Source: Sternotherus odoratus (Eukaryota; Chordata; Testudines; Kinosternidae). From it: a DNA stretch of 64,000 nt. Shown piece after piece: positions 1-10,732 of this stretch. Every line of letters begins with the position of its first letter. Within the stretch, counting starts at the first letter, position 1. The translations under genes were made by a program, and so were the position numbers. The stretch lies in the NCBI GenBank assembly GCA_032164245.1, contig JAVMKO010000002.1, forward strand, positions 89,603,340 to 89,667,339. Reading direction: 5' to 3'. The notes beneath the pieces were generated by a model that saw only the letters and a list, made by a program, of their open reading frames with translations, did not search any database and was not told the DNA's origin.

Positions 1-1368
1 GAATAGTCACCGAATTTAAATCTTCTGTAACATACATTCATTCTGACAAGATTTGAGCCAAAAAATTGATGAGAGAGAAGCACCCTCCCTCAAACTGTCC
101 TGAAACCTTCAAATTAAAGCTTCCTTAATTTCCTTGTACATGACTATACAAGGGAGTAAATTCATTTAGCCAGGTGTTACCTTTTTCCTCTGTCACCTTT
201 TTGTCCAGACTGGCAGTTTAAAAAAACAAATGCATTATTCAGCTTGAAGCTGGGCACCCACAAGCACAGTCAAGTTTAAAATTCCTTAATTTAAAAAACG
301 ATTAATCCTGAAAATGCTGATGTGCAGCAGAAGGAGCAGCTCTGCCGTAATATACAAATTGTGCAGGGTGGAGCCAACAGTATAGAGCTTTCTTGAGCGA
401 AGGTTAAAAATTATCCAATAACCTCTCTGAATATTCTGGTGATGAAAGCTCCACAGTAGTGCTGAAGTGCACAGCTTCCAGCCTTTTATGTTTCAGAAGT
501 ATGCTATTTTAATTTAAGTGTGTGCACTATTCAGCTGGATACAAATGTTTAATTATTGTAATTATATGCATACATACTTTATCACTGATTTTTCTAATGA
601 GGCTGGCAGTGTGATAGAAGCTTGGCATTTTACTCACTGTTTAATTTCCATATTTTATGCTTACTGTAACAGCTTTCTGAACTAGTACTGAAGCAAGACT
701 CTGGAAAACAACAAAGGAAGTGGCACAGAAATACAGATCCCAATGGGCACTACAAATATCCCAAAAAGCCTTGCCTGGCGAAGCGATCTGTGGGAGGTTG
801 AGATGGGTGGAATACAACCAGGGGATCCCAGAGTAACCTATCGGTCCATGAACACATACACGTTCACCCGTTCTACTTGCATTTCCCCTGCTAGAGGAAG
901 ATTTCCCTTTTGGAACCGCCTTTTTGCCGACTGTCCTAGGCACCGGCAAAATATTGCTGTGGAAGGTCGAATGACCACTCTTGTGGCTTCCTTTTTTGCT
1001 TCCCCATCCGTCAGACAGCCATTCTTCAGTGGGGAAGCAAAGAAATCCATGGGGGACAAATTCTGTGCATGCACAGTAACACAGAATTTCCCCAGGAGTA
1101 TATATAGCATAAATGGACACATCTGGCTTGAAAGTCTAAATAAATTCTAGGAGGTTAAATTTGGCAGAGGATCAAGGCTATCCCACATATATTTCCACAT
1201 TTCAAAAATTCCATTCACAGAGGATTTTACACAGGGCAGGAGCAAGATTCTCTCAATATTCCTGCAAAACCTGTTAATGAGTGGTAGCAATAGGACAGCA
1301 CCAGAATGAATACATGCAGTCCTGCAGCTAGCCAGAACTTCACTTTTTTACTCTAGCTCCATCTAGAT
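1..1368. other. Intronic sequence, no gene recognised
   Basis: AT-rich non-coding sequence. Overlapping open frames on both strands at 641-1150 show no domain I recognise. The segment at about 1000-1105 (around 'acagaatttccccaggagta') resembles the end of a dispersed reptilian repeat, but no terminal repeats or target duplication could be defined. Confidence 0.4.
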
Positions 1369-1850
1369 CAGGGTTTCTCAACCTGGGGGTCACTGAGCGC
1401 TCCCCAGGGGGTCGCGAGCTCCTGCCACCGCAACTCGTGGTGACTGGGGCTGCGCCCCGGCCCCCAGTCCCCGCCGCGGGCGGGCTGGGGACCGGGGCGC
1501 ACGCGGCAGCCCGCCCGCGGCGGGGACGGGGGACCGGGGCGCACGCGGCAGCCCGCCCGCGGCGGGGACGGGGGACCGGGGCGCACGCGGCAGCCCGCCC
1601 GCGGCGGGGACGGGGGACCGGGGCGCCCGCGGCAGCCCGCCCGCGGCGGGGACGGGGGACCAGGGCGCCCGCGGCAGCCCGCCCGCGGCAGGGACGGGGG
1701 ACCGGGGCGCACAAGTGGTTGTGTTTTTTTTGGTGGTGGGGTTTTTTTTGTTTGTTTTTTTGTAATTCGGCGGCTTTTCGGCGGAGGGGTCGCGCCGCGC
1801 CGCCGGATCACAAAAAGGTGTCGCGGTCTCAACTAGTTTGAGAACCGCTG
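1369..1850. mobile_element. hAT-type MITE with perfect 8-bp TSD
   Basis: The element starts CAGGGTTTCTCAACC and ends GTTTGAGAACCGCTG, which are imperfect inverted copies of the hAT (Charlie-like) CAGNGGTTCTCAA terminus. It is flanked by the perfect 8-bp direct repeat ATCTAGAT (1361-1368 and 1851-1858), as expected for hAT. It is 482 bp and has no transposase, so it is non-autonomous. The interior is a GC-rich minisatellite followed by a T/G-rich tract. Open frames on both strands inside it are by-products of the repeat. Confidence 0.9.
1495..1711. repeat. GC-rich 42-bp minisatellite inside hAT MITE
   Basis: About five tandem units of roughly 42 bp, each containing GCAGCCCGCCCGCGGCGGGG and then a G-rich run. 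Units differ by single bases (for example gcgcacgcggca versus gcgcccgcggca). The minus-strand core, GCCGCGGGCGGGCTGC, recurs in other transposon families in this window. Confidence 0.9.
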
Positions 1851-1858
1851 ATCTAGAT

Positions 1859-4800
1859 TTATAAGACACAAACTCTCAGAAGGACATGTCAAACTAATTC
1901 CTCCCACTTCCCCAAACAACACTTCTACAAACAAGTACCTATCCCCATAATCCTCAAACAGGCCTGCCATATTGTAAGTGACCTGGGTCCCATCAACTGC
2001 ATTCTGTTCCTGCAGTTTTCAGCAAACACTGAATGCCAGTGTCCCCAGTAAACTAGAGCAGAAAAAATATCTCACTTGCTAGCATTTTCCAACTTGAAGT
2101 GGAAGTAAAATTTACCCAGGAAGTCCTCATTAAATGAGATTCCATTAAAAAAAAACACTCTCTAAAACAGGCATCAAGTTGGGAGGAAAGAAGGCTAGTT
2201 TTATACGTAAAGACTCTTCCCACACTGACCAGGCACAATGCTTTCACAGATTCCCATTCACTAATGAATTCCTGGCAAAAAGTTTCCTGCTAAAAATAAG
2301 GTCTGTCCAGCAGACCACTATCATTTTCACTTCCTGCCTGGAAAGCACAACTTAATTACTAATTTATTAGTTCAGCTTACCACACAGACTCAGCAGCTGA
2401 ATGCCTAATTAATTGAAAAATGAAAAGAACCAACGCTGATGTGTCAGCTTTAGCAATCTTGAGGCATGATTGCTGGAGGGCACAAAGAGTTAGCAGAGCT
2501 GTCACAGGAGACAGCGTAGGCTGACATTCATGGACTGTGTGACACTCAAACTTTTCATAGTACAAACTTATTCTAGATTAGTTTTTATTTTTAGCACAGC
2601 TATCTGATGAAAACTACACTTAAGAGAAAAACTTCCCTCTGTCATATCACCTGTGAAATTATTCTTTGGCAGATCTTAATCTACCCAACACATTGAACGT
2701 TGCAATAGCATAGTCACAGAACAAAATCCATCTACCGAATGCAAAAATGCAGGCAATGAGATTGCTTGATGAGGAAGGAAGGTCTTGTGGTTAAATCACT
2801 GGATTGGAACTCAGAAGAGAGATTCTGTGCAACCTTGTGCTGAGATTGTGACTTGCCCATCAGTAAAGAGTCCTTTCCTTACGGGGGGTGTTGAAAGGAT
2901 AAATTCATTAATGTTTCTGAGGCCCTCAAATACGGTAATTAGCACCATAGAAAAGTCTATACATTAAACAAAATATGCTGGCAAAATTTACAGCCTTGGA
3001 GTTGTTGTTTAAAAATTAAGCTGGAGCCACTACCTCCCTCTAAATAACTCTGTTCCATTATATGATAGATTGATTTATGCCCCCAACTCTTGAGGAAAAG
3101 AGAACTCAGCTAAATGGAAAGTTTAAAAGGCAAGGCACAAAATATCTCAAAGTCCGAAAAGCAGTGCAGCCATGAGAAAGTGCTCAGGAGGAAAAAACTT
3201 CCAATTTTGTGAACTAATGGAGAACAGAAATATCAATGACGGCATGCTGTGTATTGATAGGAGACGTGGAGAGAGGAAGGCTTAGTTACCCCCTTCCGAT
3301 TGAGGTATGTACGAAGACAACTTCTGTTTTCTGAATTTTTTAATCCTTCAATTCCTGCTGCCTCTCCATCAGTGACTTCTGTAGCACAATGCCTTTACTT
3401 CTGGCAGCCTCCATGACACCATTCTAAACACAGTTTCACAGAATGTTCCAGTTCTAACAAGGAGGAAAATTAACAAACTGGTCAGTTGCAAAAGAGGAGA
3501 GGTTTTAAGAGGGTTAAAATGGGGGCAGAAATAAAAGCTGTTTCAAATCAAAAAGGTAGGCAAGAAGGATCTTAAAACCATCTGATGAGATTGGCTTTGT
3601 GGCTGCAAACCTGACTACACTTCAGGCTCAAGGAGTAATGGGAAGGGATAGGAGAATTTATATGGAAATGAAGAAAAAAAACCCTGAAATTCTGCAGCTG
3701 ACATTGGTTTATTTTTGTTTCCAAAGAGTACTATTCAATGTGTTACAGAAGCCAGCAGCACAGCTCCACTACTTCCCTATTTAAGCAACGTTTACTTAAT
3801 GTTTTTTTTAAAATTTTGCTATAATATACTGTGTTGATTCATTGCGTAGTCATAAGGAAACAGCTTTTTAAAACATTTTTTTGCAACCTCTGATGTTTTA
3901 TCAGTTACATGTAATTGTTTGATGCCTCTATTCAATGCTTCTGTTACTGATGCATCATTCTCTTTTCTTTTAAAGTCTTTCCTTAAACTTTAGTTTATTT
4001 TTTCTTTTCTACATAATTGAATAAACTATTTTTTCGTTTACAGAAATTAATTCCTTACTGCAATTACAGCATTAAATCTTCTACAGTAGATTTAAGCTAT
4101 ACAAGATTTGTTGATCTTCTTCTGTCTCTTCTACAAGACCATATTAATCAGTTCAGTAAGGCCTTTCTGAAAAGTTTTCCATTTTAAAAAAAGCTTCCAG
4201 TAACGGCTAATAATGTAGCAATGGCTATAAAATTATCAGTTCCTTAGTATAATCAGCAGAGCACTTAATTCTGAGTGTCTTTCAACTGATTTTTAATGAT
4301 GAGTTGCATAATTATCCCACTCCCAGTACACTCCCAGCATGGAATTATTTAGCAGCTAGATTTTTTTTTTTAAGAATGCTAAACTGTAATGGATTGTGTG
4401 AGGATGAAGACAGGTAAATTTTCCAACCCAACCAATTTTAATGCAGCAGTTAAAGATGAACTGCAAAATGTACATACAAACTTGTACATAGTTTAGCAAC
4501 AAGTGAACCACCACTAAGAGAGTAAGAAGGGAATTAAAAAGAGACAACTGGAAACTCACTTCTGCCTCACTTTAGGTCCCCAGCATGTATCAGGATATGA
4601 AATAGCTATCACAGAACCCCCCTGCCAACAGTTGGTGAGAGGTTGGGAATCTATATAATTTTCTTTAATACGTTGTCAATCTTTGTAAGATTTGTTTTCT
4701 ATTGATTTATACCCTTTGTGAATAAAAAAAAAATATGCATAAAGGCAAGTGAATTTTAAACTTGTTTATTGTGTGAATGCTCATTTAAGCTTTGGTCACA

Positions 4801-4899
4801 GCGGGATTTAAAACATGCTGCTTAAGTGAGTAAAAATCTATCGTTGCTATCTCTTTCCCAGAAGATGGAGAAGATTCACTTACTATTCGGGAATCAGCT
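1859..4899. other. Intronic sequence, mostly unique
   Basis: AT-rich sequence without a recognisable gene. The one repeat I can support is the MIR-like remnant at 2772-2970. Poly(T)/poly(A) tracts occur at about 4361 and 4725. Confidence 0.5.
2772..2970 (+). repeat. MIR-like tRNA-derived SINE remnant
   Basis: The left part resembles a tRNA-type pol III promoter (TCTTGTGGTTAAATCACTGG followed by GATTCTGTGCAA). The right part resembles the MIR/CORE-SINE body and its L2-like end (gggtgttgaaaggataaattcattaatg, then gccctcaaatacgg). It is diverged and has no clear flanking duplication. Family assignment rests on memory of the MIR consensus. Confidence 0.6.
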
Positions 4900-4990
4900 T
4901 GCATCCGACGAAGTGGGTATTAGCCCACGAAAGCTTATGCTTCAAAACTTTATAGTTAGTCTTTAAGGTGCCACAGGACTTTGTTACTTA
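4900..4990 (+). mobile_element. Penelope-like element 3' end fragment
   Basis: The segment tgcatccgacgaagtgggta... aagcttatgcttcaaaactttatagttagtctttaaggtgccacaggact is nearly the reverse complement of 34400-34500, which lies downstream of a Penelope-type reverse transcriptase on the minus strand. It is therefore a severely 5'-truncated copy of the same family. It sits about 70 bp upstream of the LTR element. Confidence 0.65.
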
Positions 4991-5059
4991 CTATTTGGTG
5001 TTCCTTCTAGACCTAGATGAATCCTCAACTAAATAGAGACAGGAACCAGGTTAAACTAG

Positions 5060-5628
5060 TGTGATAGAGTCAGACCTGAAGGGTATAGGAGAGTGCTGGA
5101 AGGCAGGTACATCAGTCTCAGGATGTGCAGGTCTCTGTTCCCCCTATAGCCAATCAAAGGCTACTCCAGGCCAATCTAGACACCTGGGGTCAATTAAGAA
5201 GGTTCTAGCAGGCAGCAGGGCAATTAGGAGCACCTGCTGTCAAGTAAGGCCTTAATAAAAACCCCTGCCTCAGGCAGACAGTGTGGGTGTTTGGAGCAGA
5301 GAGGAGTTTGGAGATAGTGGAGCAGAGAAGAGTTTGGAGGCATTGAAGCAGAGAGCGGTTTGGAAGGAGGCCCTGAGGTAAGGGTGAAGTGGAGAGTAAA
5401 GAAGCAGGAACTGTTGTGAGGAAGAAGCCCAGGGAATTGTATTGTGCTTGGTGGTTAAAAGGGCAGCCTTCTCAACTGATACTGTTAGGGCCCCTGGGCT
5501 GGAGCCCGGAGAAGAGGGCGGGCCCGGCCCTCCCCCCCCCCTCCTGCCTTCCGCAAGTAATCACCGAGGCTAGTGAAATCCGCCAAGAAACGCAGGACCC
5601 ACAAGTACAGGCGTGGAGCTTTGTCACA
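5060..5628 (+). repeat. 5' LTR
   Basis: 569 bp, beginning TGTGATAG and ending TTTGTCACA (TG...CA). By eye it matches 10166-10728 except in the C-run near 5530-5545, where it is 6 bp longer. AATAAA at 5254-5259 sits in a TTAATAAAAA context and could serve as poly(A) signal or TATA-like box. GGAGCAGAGAG-type repeats follow. Confidence 0.95.
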
Positions 5629-5630
5629 AC

Positions 5631-5647
5631 TGGTGTCGGGGTGGGAT
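5631..5647 (+). other. Primer binding site, probably tRNA-Leu type
   Basis: TGGTGTCGGGGTGGGAT begins 2 bp after the LTR. It begins TGG, complementary to a tRNA CCA end. It matches, with one gap and one mismatch, the complement of the 3' end of a vertebrate tRNA-Leu (TGGTGTCAGGAGTGGGAT) as I remember it. Confidence 0.65.
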
Positions 5648-5750
5648 GTCCGTACACAGCGTGGCGGAAGAAAGGATTTAAAAAAAAAAAAAAAAAAGGG
5701 GTCACTGGGGTTTTGAATTCTTGTTGGTGGGTTGTCTGCTTTGTGCCACA

Positions 5751-8700
5751 ATGGAGGAGGTGATAAGGGCTCTGGTACAAGCCACGGCAGCCCAGCAGGA
5801 AGCTACCCGGGTTCAGCAGGAAACAAACCAATTAATAATGAATCAGGCGACCCAAGATCGTGCCCTCTTGCATGAGGTAATGGATCAGCTAAAGGTCCTC
5901 ACCACCCAGCCCCAAGGGTCTGACGGGATGCAAACCCTGGGGGCCTCTGTTCGTCTGCCAAAGATGACAGCAGAGGATGACATTGAGGCATATCTTCTCG
6001 CATTTGAGAGGACTGCTCAGCGGGAGGCATGGCCCCAGGAGCAGTGGGCCAGCATTCTCGCCCCCTTTTTGTGCGGAGAGGCCCAGAAAGCCTACTTTGA
6101 CTTGCCTGCCATAGATGCCACTGACTATCTCCGGCTGAAGGCAGAAATCCTAGCACGATTAGGGGTAACAGCAGCGGTACGGGCCCAGAGGTTCCATGAG
6201 TGGAAATATCAGGAGAACAAACCCCCAAGGTCCCAACTATTTGATCTCATACACCTTGCACGGAAGTGGTTACAGCCCGAGGCATGCAACCCGAATGAGA
6301 TTTTGGAGACCCTGGTTATCGATCATTATATGCGGGGTCTACCACCAGATCTCCGTAAATGGGTAGGCCAGAATGATCCATCCGCTTACGACGAGATGAT
6401 CACGCTGGTAGAAAGACGGATGACAGCCAGGGAATTGACCCGACTACCTAAAAGAGGCCCCTTCTGGAACAGGCACCCAAACCCAACACTGGAAATTTGG
6501 GCACCCAATACCCCAGGAGGCCCTAGGTGGAAGAAAGGGAGGCCTGAAAACCCTGGGGGACCCCAGAAGGAAGGGACCAGTCGGAGGGGGAGGAAGCCGG
6601 GGTTCAAATTCCCTAATTCCCATGATAGGGAAACTAGTAGAAATGACTATAGATGCTATGCATGTGGGGAATGGGGACATATAGCAGCGCAGTGTCCCAG
6701 CAGGAGGAAACCTAGGCAATGTAACTTCGGGGATTGGGAGGTTCCGTGCTCCCTTCTCCACCTCGTAGGGGTTACGTTAGCCCCACATAACTACACCAGA
6801 CCGGTGAAGATAAATGGGATGGAAACTACAGCACTTGTGGACTCTGGGAGTGCTATTACCCTTGTGTCGGGCAAGCTGATAAAAAGAAGGCAGCTGTTAC
6901 AAGCCAAACGCATAGCTGTGACTTGTGTACATGGGGCTGTAAGTTATTACCCCACTATTCCAGTAGAGATAGCAGTTCAGGGGAACCCCATTGAGGTAAC
7001 TGTGGGCGTAGTCCCTAACCTCCCATATCCTGTAGTTATTGGGAGAGACTATCCAGGGTTTGATAATCTACTCCCCCCAGCGAGGCTGGAGGAAAGCGGG
7101 GACCCTGAGGATAGCAATTTACCACCAGGAGAATGTCAACCCCCGATGTTCACGGAAATTTCTGAGGATCTGTTCCCAGCCCACCAAAGGACCCGGAGGA
7201 CGGAAAAAGAGAGGAGGGCCGCAAAGGCCTTAGGAACCCGGATCCTGACCCAGGATCAGGAGACTGCTCTAGTCGGCCGACGGACCCGTGCAGCCAACAG
7301 AGAAACTCCCACCCCAGAAAGCGAGCCAGAGGCCACCCCACGTCAGGATGGCAGTGAGCCACTAGGAGAAGCAGAAGCCAGGCCCTGGGAACTTGGGCAC
7401 GTTAGTTCTGGGAGAGAATCTTTCGGGCGGGACCAAGCAGAGGACCCTAGATACGATAATGCCAGAAAAGAGGTAGCCGAGATAGATGGGACACCCGTGG
7501 AGGGGAAAGTCCGGGGTCCGGGACCTTACTTTATACTAAAGAAAGATCTTTTGTACCGTGTGGTGCAAATACAGGAACAGGAGATCCATCAACTTCTGGT
7601 GCCAAGAAAACATCAAACGGCCATATTGAGCCTTGCCCACAGTCACCTATTTGGAGGACACCTAGGGGTCGAGAAAACCCAGGCACGAATCCTGCGGAGG
7701 TTCTTCTGGCCAGGAGTGCACGAAGATGTTCGGCGATATTGCATCTCTTGTCCAGAGTGTCAGTTACATAGTCCTCGTTCGCACTTGCGGGCACCGTTGA
7801 TACCTCTTCCAATAATAGAGGTACCTTTTGAACGCATAGCTATGGATCTGGTAGGACCCCTTGAGAAGACAGCTCGGGGACACCAGCATGTGCTTGTTGT
7901 ACTGGACTATGCAACCCGGTACCCGGAAGCCGTCCCCCTACGCAATACGGCCTCCAAGACAATAGCTAAGGAGCTACTACAGATTTTTGCCCGAGTTGGG
8001 CTACCCAAGGAGATATTGACTGACCAAGGGACACCTTTTGTGTCCAAATTGATGAAAGATCTGTGTTCATTGCTCCAGGTAAAAGCCCTACGGACCTCCG
8101 TATACCACCCACAAACAGATGGCCTTGTGGAGAGATTCAATAGGACCCTCAAGGCCATGATTAGAAAAGTGGTCAGTCGGGATGGGAAAGATTGGGATAC
8201 CCTGTTGCCTTACCTCATGTTCGCCATCCGGGAGGTTCCACAAGCCTCCACGGGTTTCTCCCCGTTCGAACTACTGTACGGGCGCCATCCCCGGGGCATA
8301 CTCGATATAGCCAGAGAGGTTTGGGAAGAAGAGCCAAATCCTGGAAAGAATATAGTCGAGCACGTACTGCAGATGCGAGATCGGATAGCCCAAGTTACGC
8401 CCATCGTACGTGAGCACTTAGAGAAAGCACAAGAGACCCAACGAACCCATTATAACCACCAAGCAAAGCTTCGACGGTTCCAGCCAGGAGATCGGGTGAT
8501 GGTTCTGGTACCCACAGCAGAAAGTAAACTATTGGCTCATTGGCAGGGACCCTACGAAGTTATCGAAGCTGTGGGGGAGGTGAACTATAAGGTACGGCAG
8601 CCCGGCCGTCGGAAGCCGGAGCAAATTTATCATGTTAATCTTCTAAAACCTTGGCGCGATCAAGAGGCATGCTTGGTCACCCAGGAGACCCTTCCCCAGG

Positions 8701-9779
8701 AGGATGGTTCACACGAGCAAGTAAAGATATCTCCAGACCTGACGCCGATCCAAAAGAGGGAGGCAGCCGACATGATCAGTCGCAACCGAGATGTGTTCTC
8801 TATAAAACCGGGGCGAACAACTGAAGCCTATCACCATATCCGCACGATCCCAGGAGCCAAGGTAACATTGAGACCCTACCGAATACCAGAGGCTAAAAGA
8901 GGGGAAATCAAGGATGAAGTAAAGAAAATGTTAGAATTAGGGGTTATTGAAGAATCTCACAGTCAGTGGTCCAGCCCAATTGTTCTGGTCCCTAAACCTG
9001 ACGGAACCATGAGATTCTGTAATGACTTTCGCCGACTGAATGAAGTATCCCAATTCGATGCGTACCCCATACCACGCATCGATGAACTGGTTGACCGACT
9101 GGGTAGTGCCCGCTTCTTAACCACATTGGACCTGACAAAAGGTTATTGGCAAGTTCCCCTGACTAAGGAGGCCAAAGAGAAGACAGCGTTCTCCACCCCA
9201 GATGGGCTATTTCAATACACTGTCCTCCCGTTCGGGCTACATGGGGCACCGGCCACATTCCAGCGCCTCATGGATAAACTGTTGCGCCCTCATACTAGTT
9301 ACGCAGCCGCATACCTAGATGATGTCATCATCCATACGCCGGACTGGGGAACCCACTTGGAGAAAGTGGAAGCAGTACTGCGCACCTTAAGGCGAGCTGG
9401 CCTCACTGCTAATCCCACTAAATGTGCCATAGGGCTAGCAGAGGCTAGATACCTGGGATATATTGTCGGAAGGGGCATAGTGAAGCCCCAAACTAATAAG
9501 CTAGAGGCAATTCAAAACTGGCCCCGCCCAGTCCGAAAGAAGCAAGTCCGTGCGTTCCTAGGCGTGGTAGGCTATTATCGACGCTTTATTCCCCATTTTG
9601 CCACTAGGGCGAGTGCCCTGACTGAGCTCATAAAAGCTCGGGGTCCGGAAATGGTACGATGGACAGATACAGCAGAGAGAGCATTTACAGATCTGAGGAC
9701 AGCCCTTTGCAGTGACCCCGTACTTATAGCCCCAGACTTCTCCAAGGAGTTTATCTTGCAGACGATGCATCCGAAGTAG
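5751..9779 (+). CDS. Gag-Pol polyprotein (Gag, protease, integrase, RT), truncated by frameshift
   Basis: One open frame from the ATG at 5751 to a TAG at 9777. The start is the first ATG after the leader and follows an A-run (5679-5697). Residues about 145-225 resemble a SCAN domain. A CCHC knuckle (C-x2-C-x4-H-x4-C) begins at residue 302. A retropepsin motif, LVDSGSA, has its Asp at residue 364. An HHCC zinc-binding region is at about 630-670, with CxxCxxC-type cysteines at 664, 667 and 670. Integrase D699, D758 and E794 give D-58-D-35-E spacing. The RT YLDD box is at 1188-1191. Gag and Pol share one frame, so no programmed frameshift is needed between them. A one-base loss near 9758-9760 ends the frame just as RNase H begins. 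All catalytic residues upstream of that break look intact. Confidence 0.93.
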   Translation: MEEVIRALVQATAAQQEATRVQQETNQLIMNQATQDRALLHEVMDQLKVLTTQPQGSDGMQTLGASVRLPKMTAEDDIEAYLLAFERTAQREAWPQEQWASILAPFLCGEAQKAYFDLPAIDATDYLRLKAEILARLGVTAAVRAQRFHEWKYQENKPPRSQLFDLIHLARKWLQPEACNPNEILETLVIDHYMRGLPPDLRKWVGQNDPSAYDEMITLVERRMTARELTRLPKRGPFWNRHPNPTLEIWAPNTPGGPRWKKGRPENPGGPQKEGTSRRGRKPGFKFPNSHDRETSRNDYRCYACGEWGHIAAQCPSRRKPRQCNFGDWEVPCSLLHLVGVTLAPHNYTRPVKINGMETTALVDSGSAITLVSGKLIKRRQLLQAKRIAVTCVHGAVSYYPTIPVEIAVQGNPIEVTVGVVPNLPYPVVIGRDYPGFDNLLPPARLEESGDPEDSNLPPGECQPPMFTEISEDLFPAHQRTRRTEKERRAAKALGTRILTQDQETALVGRRTRAANRETPTPESEPEATPRQDGSEPLGEAEARPWELGHVSSGRESFGRDQAEDPRYDNARKEVAEIDGTPVEGKVRGPGPYFILKKDLLYRVVQIQEQEIHQLLVPRKHQTAILSLAHSHLFGGHLGVEKTQARILRRFFWPGVHEDVRRYCISCPECQLHSPRSHLRAPLIPLPIIEVPFERIAMDLVGPLEKTARGHQHVLVVLDYATRYPEAVPLRNTASKTIAKELLQIFARVGLPKEILTDQGTPFVSKLMKDLCSLLQVKALRTSVYHPQTDGLVERFNRTLKAMIRKVVSRDGKDWDTLLPYLMFAIREVPQASTGFSPFELLYGRHPRGILDIAREVWEEEPNPGKNIVEHVLQMRDRIAQVTPIVREHLEKAQETQRTHYNHQAKLRRFQPGDRVMVLVPTAESKLLAHWQGPYEVIEAVGEVNYKVRQPGRRKPEQIYHVNLLKPWRDQEACLVTQETLPQEDGSHEQVKISPDLTPIQKREAADMISRNRDVFSIKPGRTTEAYHHIRTIPGAKVTLRPYRIPEAKRGEIKDEVKKMLELGVIEESHSQWSSPIVLVPKPDGTMRFCNDFRRLNEVSQFDAYPIPRIDELVDRLGSARFLTTLDLTKGYWQVPLTKEAKEKTAFSTPDGLFQYTVLPFGLHGAPATFQRLMDKLLRPHTSYAAAYLDDVIIHTPDWGTHLEKVEAVLRTLRRAGLTANPTKCAIGLAEARYLGYIVGRGIVKPQTNKLEAIQNWPRPVRKKQVRAFLGVVGYYRRFIPHFATRASALTELIKARGPEMVRWTDTAERAFTDLRTALCSDPVLIAPDFSKEFILQTMHPK

Positions 9780-10255
9780 GACTGGGGGCTGTCCTATCCC
9801 AGATGGTCGGGGAAGAAGAACATCCAATCCTATATCTCAGTAGAAAACTCCTCCCAAGAGAACAGAAGTATGCTGTGGTTGAGAGGGAATGCCTTGCTGT
9901 TAAATGGGTCATGGAAACACTGAGATACTACCTGCTAGGAAGAAAATTTACCCTCGTGACTGACCATGCCCCTCTTCAGTGGATGCAGCGGAACAAGGAG
10001 AAAAATGCGAGGGTGACTAGATGGTTTTTATCCCTCCAACCTTTCCAGTTCCGCATACAACACAGGGCCGGAAGTCATCATGGCAATGCAGATGGCTTAT
10101 CACGAATGCACTGTATGTCGACCCAAGTTGCCCAACCCCTTGGCGTTGAGCAGGGGGGGGGGATATGTGATAGAGTCAGACCTGAAGGGTATAGGAGAGT
10201 GCTGGAAGGCAGGTACATCAGTCTCAGGATGTGCAGGTCTCTGTTCCCCCTATAG
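9760..10255 (+). pseudogene. RNase H domain of the LTR element, shifted frame
   Basis: After the stop at 9777 the RNase H sequence continues in another frame: EEHPILYLSRKL, YAVVERECLAVKWV, LVTDHAPLQWM and HRAGSHHGNADGLSR are typical of Ty3/gypsy RNase H. The first catalytic Asp region lies at the frameshift. The frame reads through the polypurine tract and ends 90 bp inside the 3' LTR at 10255. The ten-G run at 10153-10162 sets this frame; other run lengths would meet TGA or TAG at the LTR edge, so the read-through may reflect run-length change. Confidence 0.85.
10152..10163 (+). other. Polypurine tract
   Basis: A-G10-A lies immediately before the 3' LTR (which starts at 10166 after TA), the expected place for plus-strand priming. 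Confidence 0.85.
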
Positions 10256-10728
10256 CCAATCAAAGGCTACTCCAGGCCAATCTAGACACCTGGGGTCAAT
10301 TAAGAAGGTTCTAGCAGGCAGCAGGGCAATTAGGAGCACCTGCTGTCAAGTAAGGCCTTAATAAAAACCCCTGCCTCAGGCAGACAGTGTGGGTGTTTGG
10401 AGCAGAGAGGAGTTTGGAGATAGTGGAGCAGAGAAGAGTTTGGAGGCATTGAAGCAGAGAGCGGTTTGGAAGGAGGCCCTGAGGTAAGGGTGAAGTGGAG
10501 AGTAAAGAAGCAGGAACTGTTGTGAGGAAGAAGCCCAGGGAATTGTATTGTGCTTGGTGGTTAAAAGGGCAGCCTTCTCAACTGATACTGTTAGGGCCCC
10601 TGGGCTGGAGCCCGGAGAAGAGGGCGGGCCCGCCCCCCCCCCCCTGCCTTCCGCAAGTAATCACCGAGGCTAGTGAAATCCGCCAAGAAACGCAGGACCC
10701 ACAAGTACAGGCGTGGAGCTTTGTCACA
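10166..10728 (+). repeat. 3' LTR
   Basis: 563 bp, TGTGATAG to TTTGTCACA, matching the 5' LTR apart from the C-run near 10632-10645. It is followed by the second copy of the CTAG target duplication. Confidence 0.95.
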
Positions 10729-10732
10729 CTAG

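Larger units (their letters stand above)
5060..10728 (+). mobile_element. Gmr1-like Ty3/gypsy LTR retrotransposon, nearly complete
   Basis: A 5.67-kb element with two LTRs, a tRNA-type primer binding site, a polypurine tract and a 4-bp target duplication CTAG (5056-5059 and 10729-10732). Domain order is Gag, CCHC zinc knuckle, protease, integrase, reverse transcriptase, RNase H. Integrase lies before RT, which is the order of the Gmr1-like group within Ty3/gypsy and differs from ordinary gypsy elements. No envelope frame is present. The LTRs differ essentially only in a poly(C) tract, so insertion is recent. One frameshift in RNase H breaks the otherwise open 1.3-kilo-codon gag-pol frame. It is inserted in plus orientation, opposite to CARMIL1. 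Confidence 0.93.

Noticed and set aside
641..1150. 135-159 codon frames on opposite strands
   Set aside because: No start context, splice signals or domain; a repeat-like segment is included. No evidence for a gene.
1340..1869. Overlapping Pro/Arg/Gly-rich open frames on both strands
   Set aside because: They are translations of the 42-bp GC-rich minisatellite inside a hAT MITE; all frames stay open because the repeat lacks stops.
5060..10728. Endogenous retrovirus with env
   Set aside because: There is no room for and no trace of an envelope gene between RNase H and the 3' LTR; domain order fits a Gmr1-like retrotransposon.
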